6,130 bases of DNA from Mediterranea massiliensis (GTDB lineage Bacteria; Bacteroidota; Bacteroidia; Bacteroidales; Bacteroidaceae), in assembly GCA_958402075.1 (NCBI GenBank), contig CATXSD010000152.1:1-6130 (forward strand), in the 5' to 3' direction. The notes beneath the pieces were generated by a model. The model searched no databases and was not told the DNA's origin. It saw nothing but the letters and a program-made list of their open reading frames with translations. Below are positions 1 through 6,130 of the stretch, in pieces (within the stretch, counting starts at the first letter, position 1; each line of letters starts with the position of its first letter). The position numbers and the translations under genes were made by a program.

Positions 1-1261
1 CAGCGTATTCGAAGCATACGGCGACGGCTGGACGGTGAGACACAGCTGGGGCATCCCTTTTGAAAAAACGACCAAACGGATTGTTTATAACGCCGGTGAC
101 CGTGGCTGCAATACCCAGGGAGCTTTCCTGACGGACGACGGTTGTGTACAGGCGCCAGCCTGGAAGGACGAGAAGCTGGTGCCGGGTACCATCTTTGTGA
201 TGCGTGGATGGGGACGGCCTACGCCGGGAATATTCCTGTCGCACAACGTGGATACGCGCTTGGAGAACATCCGGGTGCACTATGCCGAAGGGATGGGGCT
301 GCTGGCACAGCTGTGTGAAAACATCACGCTCAAGAAGTTTCAGGTCTGCCTGAAGGGAGACGACGATCCGCGTTACTTCACGACGCAGGCCGATGCTACC
401 CATTTCTCGGGCTGCAAGGGGAAGATTATTTCCTGCAACGGCTTGTACGAGGGAATGATGGACGATGCCATCAATGTGCACGGCACGTATCTGAAAGTCA
501 TCAGACGGCTGGACGACCATACTTTGGTGGGCCGCTACATGCACGATCAGGCCTGGGGCTTCGAATGGGGACGGGCAGGTGACGAAGTGCAGTTCATCCG
601 TTCGCGTACCATGGAACTGACGGGCGGGACGAACCGCATCGCTTCCATCCGTCCTTACGACCGCGAGACGACGGAGGGTGCACGGGAGTTTCTGATCACC
701 TTCCAGGAGCCGGTAGATGCCTCTGTCAGTGAAGCGGACGGCTTCGGCATCGAGAATCTGACGTGGGCTCCCGAAGTGGTGTTCGCGGGCAATCTGATCC
801 GCAACAACCGGGCCCGGGGAGCCTTGTTCAGTACGCCACGGCCTACGTTGGTGGAAAACAATACCTTTGACCATACTTCGGGTACGGCCATCCTGTTGTG
901 CGGCGACTGTAACGGATGGTTTGAGACCGGTGCTTGCCGCAAGGTCCTGATTCGGAACAACCGCTTCATCAATGCCCTGACCAGTCTGTACCAGTTTACC
1001 AATGCCGTGATATCCATATATCCCGAAATTCCCGAACTGGAGCAACAACAGGTTTATTTCCATGGCGGGAAAGACGGCGGCATTGTGATTGAGGGCAATA
1101 CGTTCGACACGTTCGATGTCCCTATCCTGTATGCGAAGTCGGTCGACGGCCTGGTCTTTCGGAACAATGTGATTCGAACGAACCGGGAATATCCTCCGTT
1201 CCATCCCAACCGGAACCGTTTCCGGCTGGAACGGGTGACGAATGTGTCGATTGCGGAGTGA
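1..1261 (+). CDS. GH110 family alpha-1,3-galactosidase, C-terminal part (5' end outside window)
   Basis: Likely hydrolyses terminal alpha-1,3-linked galactose from blood group B or linear alpha-Gal glycans, in the periplasm or at the cell surface. The frame is open from base 2 with no stop (SVFEAYGDGWT before the first GTG at 35), so the gene starts upstream. About 419 residues are visible; the family is typically near 600, so the signal peptide and first beta-helix coils are missing. Visible marks are the Asp-rich stretch with QADATHF (386-406), then MMDDAINVHG (455-484), which I recognise as GH110-like and acidic enough to hold catalytic residues. Repeated parallel beta-helix rungs follow: VVFAGNLIRNN, TLVENNTF, VLIRNNRF, IVIEGNTF and LVFRNNVI. 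The protein ends in NVSIAE, midway through what looks like another rung. The TGA at 1259-1261 is followed by coding-like sequence in the same frame. Family assignment rests on recognised motifs; subfamily A (branched B antigen only) versus B (also linear substrates) cannot be decided here. Confidence 0.85.
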   Translation, partial: SVFEAYGDGWTVRHSWGIPFEKTTKRIVYNAGDRGCNTQGAFLTDDGCVQAPAWKDEKLVPGTIFVMRGWGRPTPGIFLSHNVDTRLENIRVHYAEGMGLLAQLCENITLKKFQVCLKGDDDPRYFTTQADATHFSGCKGKIISCNGLYEGMMDDAINVHGTYLKVIRRLDDHTLVGRYMHDQAWGFEWGRAGDEVQFIRSRTMELTGGTNRIASIRPYDRETTEGAREFLITFQEPVDASVSEADGFGIENLTWAPEVVFAGNLIRNNRARGALFSTPRPTLVENNTFDHTSGTAILLCGDCNGWFETGACRKVLIRNNRFINALTSLYQFTNAVISIYPEIPELEQQQVYFHGGKDGGIVIEGNTFDTFDVPILYAKSVDGLVFRNNVIRTNREYPPFHPNRNRFRLERVTNVSIAE

Positions 1262-1372
1262 CGGACCGGTAAGAAGCAGAACGACCCGACCGACGGTGAC
1301 CTGTTTGTCGTCAAGCTGAAGGCCGGCCGGAACGTGAAGTTCAACCTGCAGGCAAGGATGGTTTTCTGGTGA
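1262..1372 (+). other. In-frame coding-like continuation after the GH110 stop
   Basis: Reading on in the GH110 frame past TGA 1259-1261 gives 36 sense codons before a second TGA at 1370-1372. The peptide begins RTGKKQNDPTDGDLFVVKLK and ends in FNLQARMVFW. Most third positions are G or C (AAG, AAC, GAC, CTG, GTC, GGC), matching the upstream gene and unlike the A/T-rich promoter region that begins near 1390. It could be the original C-terminus cut off by a nonsense change, the remnant of a longer ancestor, or a chance open frame in GC-rich DNA. It has no start codon or leader suggesting an independent gene. No terminator hairpin was seen between it and the next promoter. Confidence 0.4.
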
Positions 1373-1418
1373 ACAGGCGGATGGTAGTCAGAAAGTTTTG
1401 AAAAAGAAAGGGATATTC

Positions 1419-1449
1419 TTGTTTCGTGAGCAAGTAATGTCTACCTTTG
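1419..1449 (+). promoter_or_regulatory. Bacteroidota-type promoter of the GH109 gene
   Basis: A -33 TTG (1419-1421) is followed, after a 20-base spacer, by a perfect -7 element TACCTTTG (1442-1449). This fits the Bacteroides primary sigma consensus TTG-N19-21-TAnnTTTG. Transcription would start near 1455, giving an A/T-rich leader of about 50 bases before the ATG at 1504. Composition shifts sharply to A/T just upstream of this site. A weak CTTG/CAAG inverted repeat (1418-1421 and 1431-1434) overlaps the -33 element but is too short to call an operator. Confidence 0.75.
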
Positions 1450-1461
1450 CGACATATTAAA

Positions 1462-1481
1462 AAAGAATCATTTTATTCTTT
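1462..1481 (+). repeat. Inverted repeat in the GH109 leader
   Basis: AAAGAAT (1462-1468) and ATTCTTT (1475-1481) are perfect inverted copies around a 6-base loop, CATTTT. In the transcript this would form a weak A-U hairpin about 7 bases after the predicted start and 22 bases before the ATG. It might act on mRNA stability or translation, or be a protein site. With such an A/T-rich leader it could also be chance. Confidence 0.35.
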
Positions 1482-1503
1482 AACTTTTAAATATAAACCG
1501 TTT

Positions 1504-3057
1504 ATGAAAAAAATTGGAACATTATTGTTAGCCATGTCATTGGCTTTGGGTGCATGCTCCACACAATCGACCTCGACCGTTCAGACGAACGACAAGGGTA
1601 CGCAGTGGGAGTGGAAGCAAGGAACCATTGTAGTGAAAACGCCTGAACGTCCGGCCGGACAACAGAGCGTGCTGGGACTGACCCTCCCGAAGATGGACGT
1701 TGTGCGTGTGGGCTTTGTAGGCCTGGGCATGCGTGGTCCGGGTGCTGTAGAGCGCTTCACTTATATCCCCGGTACTCAGATTGTAGCCCTTTGCGACTAT
1801 GAGAAGGAACGTGCCGAGCGTTGCCAGCAGTTGCTGAAGAAGGCTTCCCTGCCGAAAGCAGCCATCTATTCGGGCGCCAAGGGCTATGAAGAGCTCTGCA
1901 AGCGCGATGACATTGACCTGGTTTACATTGCTGCCGACTGGTTGCATCACTTCCCCATTGCCAAGTGTGCTTTGGAGAACGGCAAGAACGTGGCTATCGA
2001 AGTACCTTCGGCCATGAACCTGAAGGAGTGCTGGGAGCTGATCAACCTGAGCGAGAAAAATCGTAAGCATTGCATGATTCTGGAGAACTGCTGCTACGAC
2101 TGGTTTGAAATGAATACGTTGAACATGGCCCAGAACGGCGTGTTCGGCGAGGTAATCCGCGCACAGGGTGCCTATATCCACAATTTGAACGAATTCTGGG
2201 ATTACTATTGGAAGAACGGCGAGAACGACAAGCTGGGCTGGCGTCTGGACTACAACATGCGTCATCGCGGCGACGTATACGCCACTCACGGCCTTGGCCC
2301 TGTGGCACAGGCTCTCAACATCCATCGTGGCGACCGCATGACGACGCTGGTAGCTATGGATACCAAGTCAGTGATCGGTAAGGCTCTCGTGGAGGAAAGA
2401 ACAGACTCTGTCTGCAACAACTTCCGCAACGGTGACCACACCACTACGCTGATTCGCACTGCCAACGGCAAGGTGATTGAAATCCAGCACGACGTTATGA
2501 CTCCCCAGCCCTATAACCGTCTGTATCAGCTGACCGGTACCAAAGGCTTCGCCAACAAGTATCCGGTAGAAGGCTATGCCCTCGACGCCGCACAGATGAG
2601 CGCTTCGGGTGTACAGCCCAAGGTAGACGACCTGAGTGCACACGGATTCATGTCTGATGCCGACATGAAGGCACTGGTTGAGAAATACCAGCACCCCATC
2701 CTGAAGAAATATGGTGAGATGGCCAAGGAAGTAGGCGGTCACGGTGGTATGGACTTCATCATGGACAGCCGTCTGGTATACTGTCTGCAGAACGGTCTGC
2801 CGCTGGATATGGATGTATACGACCTGGCCGAGTGGTGCTGTCTGGCCGAGCTGGGTGAGTTGTCTATGGACAACGGTTGCGCTCCGGTCGAATTCCCCGA
2901 CTTTACCCGTGGCGAATGGAACGTTGTGAAGGGTTACAAGCATGCCTATGCAAGCCCCGAGGACGAAAAGGCCAGCATGGAGAAAGCACAGGCCTTCACC
3001 GCCAAGCTGAAAGAGCAGGGCGCCAAGGAATGGGCTCAGGAAGCTGACAAGAAATAA
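1504..3057 (+). CDS. GH109 family NAD-dependent glycosidase (alpha-N-acetylgalactosaminidase type), lipoprotein
   Basis: Likely removes terminal N-acetylgalactosamine, such as the blood group A determinant, by the NAD+-dependent redox mechanism of this Gfo/Idh/MocA-fold family. The 517-residue protein starts MKKIGTLLLAMSLALGAC: a type II signal peptide with lipobox LGAC, lipidated at Cys18. The residues after it (STQSTS) lack the acidic export signal of surface lipoproteins, suggesting a periplasm-facing anchor. The Rossmann motif GFVGLGMRG lies at 70-78. From memory of the Elizabethkingia enzyme, Glu194, Tyr224/His226, Arg247, Tyr259/His262 and Tyr337 or Tyr341 are candidate matches to its active-site residues. 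HGLGP (262-266) and GGHGGMDF (411-418) also look typical. ATG 1504 is chosen because the upstream in-frame TTG at 1447 lies inside the -7 promoter element and would not be transcribed. It has its own promoter and a terminator directly after it. Some GH109 members act on beta-GalNAc or other sugars, so exact substrate is uncertain. Confidence 0.9.
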   Translation: MKKIGTLLLAMSLALGACSTQSTSTVQTNDKGTQWEWKQGTIVVKTPERPAGQQSVLGLTLPKMDVVRVGFVGLGMRGPGAVERFTYIPGTQIVALCDYEKERAERCQQLLKKASLPKAAIYSGAKGYEELCKRDDIDLVYIAADWLHHFPIAKCALENGKNVAIEVPSAMNLKECWELINLSEKNRKHCMILENCCYDWFEMNTLNMAQNGVFGEVIRAQGAYIHNLNEFWDYYWKNGENDKLGWRLDYNMRHRGDVYATHGLGPVAQALNIHRGDRMTTLVAMDTKSVIGKALVEERTDSVCNNFRNGDHTTTLIRTANGKVIEIQHDVMTPQPYNRLYQLTGTKGFANKYPVEGYALDAAQMSASGVQPKVDDLSAHGFMSDADMKALVEKYQHPILKKYGEMAKEVGGHGGMDFIMDSRLVYCLQNGLPLDMDVYDLAEWCCLAELGELSMDNGCAPVEFPDFTRGEWNVVKGYKHAYASPEDEKASMEKAQAFTAKLKEQGAKEWAQEADKK

Positions 3058-3070
3058 GTGACAGGACATA

Positions 3071-3125
3071 AAGAAGGAAGGTGTGCCGGAAGGGGAATTT
3101 CCCCTGTGGCACACCTTCTTTTTTT
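3071..3125 (+). terminator. Intrinsic terminator of the GH109 gene
   Basis: A perfect 11-base-pair stem, GAAGGTGTGCC (3077-3087) with GGCACACCTTC (3108-3118), extends outward through A-U and G-U pairs (3071-3076 with 3119-3124) into a T run ending at 3125. Inside the loop a second stem forms, AGGGGA (3091-3096) with TCCCCT (3100-3105), giving one long stacked hairpin. It begins 14 bases after the GH109 stop codon. The A-rich left flank could let it work in the reverse direction too, though no minus-strand gene ends here. Confidence 0.9.
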
Positions 3126-3133
3126 GCAGGAAG

Positions 3134-3154
3134 CCGGACAATGTCCGGTTTTTT
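3134..3154 (+). terminator. Second, tandem intrinsic terminator
   Basis: CCGGAC (3134-3139) and GTCCGG (3143-3148) pair around an AAT loop and are followed at once by six T residues (3149-3154). This is a compact textbook terminator 9 bases after the first one ends. It ends 3 bases before the -7 element of the porin promoter, so it occupies the -33 and spacer region. It may act as a backstop for GH109 read-through. The same palindrome could instead be a repressor-binding site for the porin promoter. Confidence 0.75.
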
Positions 3155-3157
3155 CAC

Positions 3158-3165
3158 TATATTTG
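3158..3165 (+). promoter_or_regulatory. Promoter -7 element of the porin gene
   Basis: TATATTTG matches the Bacteroidota -7 consensus TAnnTTTG and lies 27 bases before the porin ATG, so the leader would be about 20 bases. No good -33 TTG sits at the expected 19-21 base distance; that position falls in the GC-rich arm of the second terminator. The promoter may therefore be weak or activator-dependent. Confidence 0.55.
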
Positions 3166-3192
3166 CCTTGTAAACCCTACAAAAAGTCTGAT

Positions 3193-4371
3193 ATGAAGAA
3201 AACATGGCTATTGGCCTGCTGTCTGTTGCTGGGCATGAAGATGCAGGCGCAGGAACCTCTGATTGAGCCGGAAGAAGGCCGTACCTTGCTCGAACGCTTC
3301 ACCAAGGGCGGCAAGTCCATTACGTCGAGCAGCATGAACCTGCAGTTCTATACCTCGGCAGCCGCCAATTTTGTGGACGGCTCGCTCGATGAGGCTGCGT
3401 TCAAGATTAACGGAGTCCGCCTGGAGCTGCTGGGCGATTTCGGCAAGAACTTTTCCTATCATTTCCGCCAGTCCTTCAACAAGTACAGCAATCCGCGTGT
3501 GCTGGACAACCTGTCCTCGTCGGTAGAGTGCGCATCTGTCGGGTGGCACGTGAAGCCCCACTTTGCACTGACGGTGGGCAAGCAGGCCATCCAGCTTGGA
3601 GGTTACGAATATTGGGTGAATGCCATCCGGGTGCGTGAATTCAGCGACTTCAACAATTACATCAACTGCTATCAGGCGGGCGTGAACGGGTCTGTTATCT
3701 TCTCGCCCACGCAGCAGATCAATGTGCAGATGGTGAACAATTCGGCTGGGCGGGGCGACGAAGCCTTTCTGTACGGGCGGCCCGAGGGGGTGGAGAAGGT
3801 GAAGGTACCTGTGCTCTCGACCCTCAACTGGGACGGCTACTTCTGCAACAAGGCCCTGAACCTGCGCTACTCCCTTTCGTGGGGCGAGCTGGCCCGCAAA
3901 CGTGACATTCTGTATGTGACAGCGGGCAATGTTTGGGAAAAGGGGCCTGTGGTGGCCTATGTCGACCTGATGTACTCGCGCGAAGGCATCGACACGAAGG
4001 GACTGGTCAGCGAGCTGTCGGCCTCCCTGCCCGAGGGTGGGGTGACGGCCCAACACGTACAATACTTCACCACCATCATCAACCTGGACTATCAGGTACA
4101 CAAGCATTGGAATGTCTATGCCAAAGGTGCCTACGAACTGGGTGGCGTGTATCGTGCGAACGGTCCGTACGAGGAAGGCCTCTACCGCCGTACGTGGAAT
4201 GCCCAGCTTTGCGCAGAGTACTTCCCAATGGACAACAGCGAGCTGAAGATTTACCTGCACCTGCTCTACAAGCAGCATGGCCTGACGGCCCGTGCCAAGG
4301 CATTGGGAGCCGATGATTATTCCTCGCAGCGCATCTCGTTGGGGCTGGTCTATACCATTCCCGTCTTCTAA
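3193..4371 (+). CDS. Outer-membrane porin, phosphate-selective OprO/OprP-like family (PF07396 type)
   Basis: Predicted 392-residue outer-membrane beta-barrel, probably a diffusion channel for small anions or other solutes; the family name does not fix the substrate. The N-terminus MKKTWLLACCLLLGMKMQAQ is a signal peptide with likely cleavage after MQA (residue 19). Cys9 and Cys10 are not in a lipobox. The mature protein shows alternating hydrophobic strands with aromatic girdles, the family-like segment GKQAIQLGGYEYWVNAIRV (129-147) followed by FSDF, and a C-terminal phenylalanine typical of barrels handled by the BAM machinery. ATG 3193 is chosen because it begins the signal peptide and lies downstream of the promoter; the in-frame GTG at 3058 lies ahead of two terminators. 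The leader has no Shine-Dalgarno sequence. Its TAA overlaps the stop of the convergent minus-strand gene. Tandem terminators separate it from the glycosidases, so a shared function is not implied. Confidence 0.82.
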   Translation: MKKTWLLACCLLLGMKMQAQEPLIEPEEGRTLLERFTKGGKSITSSSMNLQFYTSAAANFVDGSLDEAAFKINGVRLELLGDFGKNFSYHFRQSFNKYSNPRVLDNLSSSVECASVGWHVKPHFALTVGKQAIQLGGYEYWVNAIRVREFSDFNNYINCYQAGVNGSVIFSPTQQINVQMVNNSAGRGDEAFLYGRPEGVEKVKVPVLSTLNWDGYFCNKALNLRYSLSWGELARKRDILYVTAGNVWEKGPVVAYVDLMYSREGIDTKGLVSELSASLPEGGVTAQHVQYFTTIINLDYQVHKHWNVYAKGAYELGGVYRANGPYEEGLYRRTWNAQLCAEYFPMDNSELKIYLHLLYKQHGLTARAKALGADDYSSQRISLGLVYTIPVF

Positions 4372-6130
4372 GGCTTGCGCACCTGTCCGTTTCCTTCGAT
4401 GATCCACTTGTAGGTGGTGATTTCCTCCAGTGCCATGGGGCCCCGGGCATGCAGCTTCTGCGTGCTGATGCCTATCTCCGCGCCCATGCCGAACTGGCCT
4501 CCGTCGGTGAACGAGGTCGGCGCGTTGACGTAGACGCAGGCGGCGTCCACATCGCGGCAGAAGCGGGCGGCGGTGGCGGGGTTTTCTGTCACGATGCACT
4601 CGCTGTGGCGGGAACTGTATCGGCGGATGTGGGCCAAGGCTTCGTCCAGGCCGTCTACGGTCTTGATGGCCATCTTGTAATCCAGAAATTCGCGGCCGAA
4701 GTCTTCTTCCGTGGCCGGGAGGAGCCATTCGTCGGGGTAATGTCCCTTCAGGGCGGCGTAGGCAGGTTCGTCGGCATAGAGGATGACGTTCTTCTGGGCC
4801 AGCGGCGCACAGAGTTGGGGCAGATCGGCCAAGCGTTGGCGGTCCGTCAGCAGGCAGTCCAGCGCGTTGCACACGCTGACGCGGCGGGTCTTGGCATTGA
4901 AGACGATAGCGGCGCCTTTGGTCAGGTCGCCGTCGCGGTCGAAGTAGGTGTGGCAGATGCCTGCACCCGTCTCGATGACCGGCACGGTTGCCTCGCGGCG
5001 GACAAAGTCTATCAGCTTGCTGCCTCCGCGGGGAATGATGAGGTCTACGTACTTTTCGGCATGGAGCAGTTCGGCGGCAGCCTCGTGGCTGGCGGGCAGA
5101 AGCTCGACGCAACGGGTGTCGATGCCCTGCTGGGCCAGTACGCGGTGTATGGTACGCACCAGGGCGCGATTGGATTGGTCGGCATCGCTTCCGCCCTTCA
5201 GCAGGCAGGCGTTGCCACTCTTCAGGCAGAGGGCGAAGACATCGAGCGTCACGTTGGGGCGTGCCTCGTAGATGATGCCGATGACGCCGAAGGGGATGCT
5301 CCTCTTCTGCAGGTGCAGGCCGTTGGGCAAGGTCGACTCCTTGAGGATGCGTCCCAGCGGCGAGGGTAGGGTGGCTACGTGGCGGATGCCGTTGGCGATG
5401 TCCTTCAGGCGGGCTTCGGTCAGTTTCAGCCGGTCGTATTTGGGGTCGGAAGGGCTCATGCGGGCCAGGTCCTTGCGGTTCTCTTCCAGCAGGTAGGGCA
5501 TGTCGGCCTCCACGGCATCGGCCACGGCGCGCAGGGCACGGTTGATGTCTTCGTCGTTCAGGGCCAGCAGGTGGAGGCTGGCAGTACGGACGGCGGCGAA
5601 GGTGTCTTCCAGCGAGGGAAGTGCCGGTGGGGCGGCTGCTCCTTGGGCGGGCGGGTGCGATGGGAGGAAGTGGGTGCAGGGCGTCTCTTCGGGCCGTTCC
5701 ATCAGGTCGGTCAGGATGTCGTTGCGCTTGCCGTTGGCGATGTACACGTCGATGCCCTGCGCCGCTATCTGGCGGGCGATGCGGGCTTTGGTGTGCATGC
5801 CGCCCCGTCCCAGGCTCGACTTGCCGCTCTGGATGTAGTCGTCCAGCGGGTCGTCGGGGCTGATTTCGCGCAGGATGTGCGATGTCGGGTCGGTGGGCGC
5901 ACCATTGTAGATGCCGTCGATGTTGCTCAGGATGATGAGTGCCTGTACCTCCATCATCGTGGCTATCTGGCCGGACAGCTCGTCGTTGTCGGTGAACATC
6001 AGTTCGCTGAGCGAGATGGTGTCGTTCTCGTTGACGATGGGGATGACACCGTTCTCCAGCATCACCCTCATGCAGTTCTGCTGCGTCAGGTAGTGGCTGC
6101 GTGAGGCGAAGTTTTCCTTGACCGTGAGCA
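4368..6130 (-). CDS. proBA: Fused glutamate 5-kinase / gamma-glutamyl phosphate reductase (P5C synthetase type), N-terminus outside window
   Basis: Catalyses the first two steps of proline synthesis in the cytoplasm: ATP-dependent phosphorylation of glutamate, then NADPH-dependent reduction to glutamate-5-semialdehyde. The frame is open to the right edge (LTVKENFASRSHYLTQQNC precedes the first in-window Met codon at 6071), so about 586 residues are visible and roughly the first 115-130 of the kinase are missing. Kinase marks are NENDTIS (6032-6012), DNDELSG and GRGGMHTK. A Pro/Ala-rich linker (5660-5613) replaces the PUA domain found at the end of E. coli ProB. The reductase follows with IPFGVIGIIYEARPNVTLD, IPRGGSKLIDF, GAGICHTYFD and the catalytic cysteine in RRVSVCNA (codon 4871-4869). 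No stop or frame change separates the halves. Its TAG overlaps the porin stop. The promoter lies outside the window. Organisation resembles plant and animal P5CS; separate proB and proA are the usual bacterial form. Confidence 0.93.
   Translation of the reverse strand, partial: LTVKENFASRSHYLTQQNCMRVMLENGVIPIVNENDTISLSELMFTDNDELSGQIATMMEVQALIILSNIDGIYNGAPTDPTSHILREISPDDPLDDYIQSGKSSLGRGGMHTKARIARQIAAQGIDVYIANGKRNDILTDLMERPEETPCTHFLPSHPPAQGAAAPPALPSLEDTFAAVRTASLHLLALNDEDINRALRAVADAVEADMPYLLEENRKDLARMSPSDPKYDRLKLTEARLKDIANGIRHVATLPSPLGRILKESTLPNGLHLQKRSIPFGVIGIIYEARPNVTLDVFALCLKSGNACLLKGGSDADQSNRALVRTIHRVLAQQGIDTRCVELLPASHEAAAELLHAEKYVDLIIPRGGSKLIDFVRREATVPVIETGAGICHTYFDRDGDLTKGAAIVFNAKTRRVSVCNALDCLLTDRQRLADLPQLCAPLAQKNVILYADEPAYAALKGHYPDEWLLPATEEDFGREFLDYKMAIKTVDGLDEALAHIRRYSSRHSECIVTENPATAARFCRDVDAACVYVNAPTSFTDGGQFGMGAEIGISTQKLHARGPMALEEITTYKWIIEGNGQVRKP

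Noticed and set aside
35..37. GTG at 35 as the true start of the GH110 gene
   Set aside because: The frame is open to the left edge with plausible coding sequence, and the visible protein is well short of family length, so the gene begins outside the window.
1447..1503. Upstream TTG start giving GH109 a 19-residue N-terminal extension
   Set aside because: The TTG is part of the -7 promoter element, and the extension would bury the lipoprotein signal peptide.
1537..2325. Minus-strand open frame of 262 codons opposite GH109
   Set aside because: The sense strand encodes a clear GH109 enzyme; the antisense product has no recognisable motifs or start context.
2368..3141. Minus-strand open frame of 257 codons opposite the GH109 3' end
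   Set aside because: It would begin beyond the terminator hairpin and run antisense to conserved GH109 sequence; no family features.
3058..3192. Upstream GTG start giving the porin a 45-residue extension
   Set aside because: It lies before two terminators and the promoter, and would bury the signal peptide starting at 3193.
4436..4453. GC-rich palindromic run around GGGGCCCC near the 3' end of proBA as a terminator
   Set aside because: It lies inside the proBA coding region (encoding HARGPMALEE) and has no T run on either strand.
3208..5112. Long minus-strand open frame of 634 codons spanning the porin and part of proBA
   Set aside because: It lies antisense to the porin and in the wrong frame of proBA; its translation is Arg/Pro/His-rich with no recognisable domain. 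It is a by-product of strong G/C bias at third codon positions.
4449..5369. Plus-strand open frame of 306 codons opposite proBA
   Set aside because: It is the reverse complement of a confidently identified gene, and its Val/Gly/Ala/Gln-rich product resembles no family I know.
5379..6104. Plus-strand open frame of 241 codons opposite the proBA kinase half
   Set aside because: Antisense shadow of proBA with compositionally biased translation, no promoter and no leader.

Overview
The window reads as chromosomal DNA from a GC-rich member of the Bacteroidales, most likely a gut Bacteroides, Phocaeicola or a relative. Support comes from two promoter elements of the Bacteroidota TAnnTTTG type, A/T-rich leaders with no Shine-Dalgarno sequence, an SPII lipoprotein signal, an OprP/OprO-like porin of the Bacteroidota kind, and two host-glycan glycosidase families common in gut Bacteroides. 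The species cannot be named from sequence alone.

Layout, left to right. Bases 1-1261 (+) hold the C-terminal two thirds of a GH110 alpha-1,3-galactosidase, a right-handed beta-helix enzyme whose 5' end lies outside the window. Its TGA stop is followed by 36 further in-frame codons with coding-like composition, up to a second TGA at 1370-1372. A TTG-N20-TAnnTTTG promoter (1419-1449) and an A/T-rich leader precede a complete GH109 glycosidase (1504-3057, +), an NAD-dependent Gfo/Idh/MocA-fold enzyme made as a lipoprotein. Two intrinsic terminators in tandem (3071-3125 and 3134-3154) follow it. The second runs straight into the -7 element (3158-3165) of the next gene, a PF07396-type outer-membrane porin (3193-4371, +). 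The minus strand from the right edge down to 4368 encodes the C-terminal part of a fused ProB-ProA protein, like the eukaryotic P5C synthetase. Its stop codon overlaps the porin stop codon tail to tail.

How the genes may work together. GH110 enzymes remove terminal alpha-1,3-galactose (blood group B and alpha-Gal epitopes). GH109 enzymes remove terminal N-acetylgalactosamine (blood group A). The neighbouring pair looks like a small module that strips both A and B terminal sugars from mucin or blood-group glycans. The GH109 gene has its own promoter, so the two may be expressed separately. The porin sits behind strong terminators with its own promoter and need not belong to the module. The proline biosynthesis fusion is housekeeping and unrelated.

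No RNA gene, mobile element, CRISPR array or tandem repeat was found. The window is mostly conventional. The points most worth a second look are the GH110 C-terminal stop, the GH110/GH109 pairing, the ProB-ProA fusion, and the terminator-promoter junction upstream of the porin.
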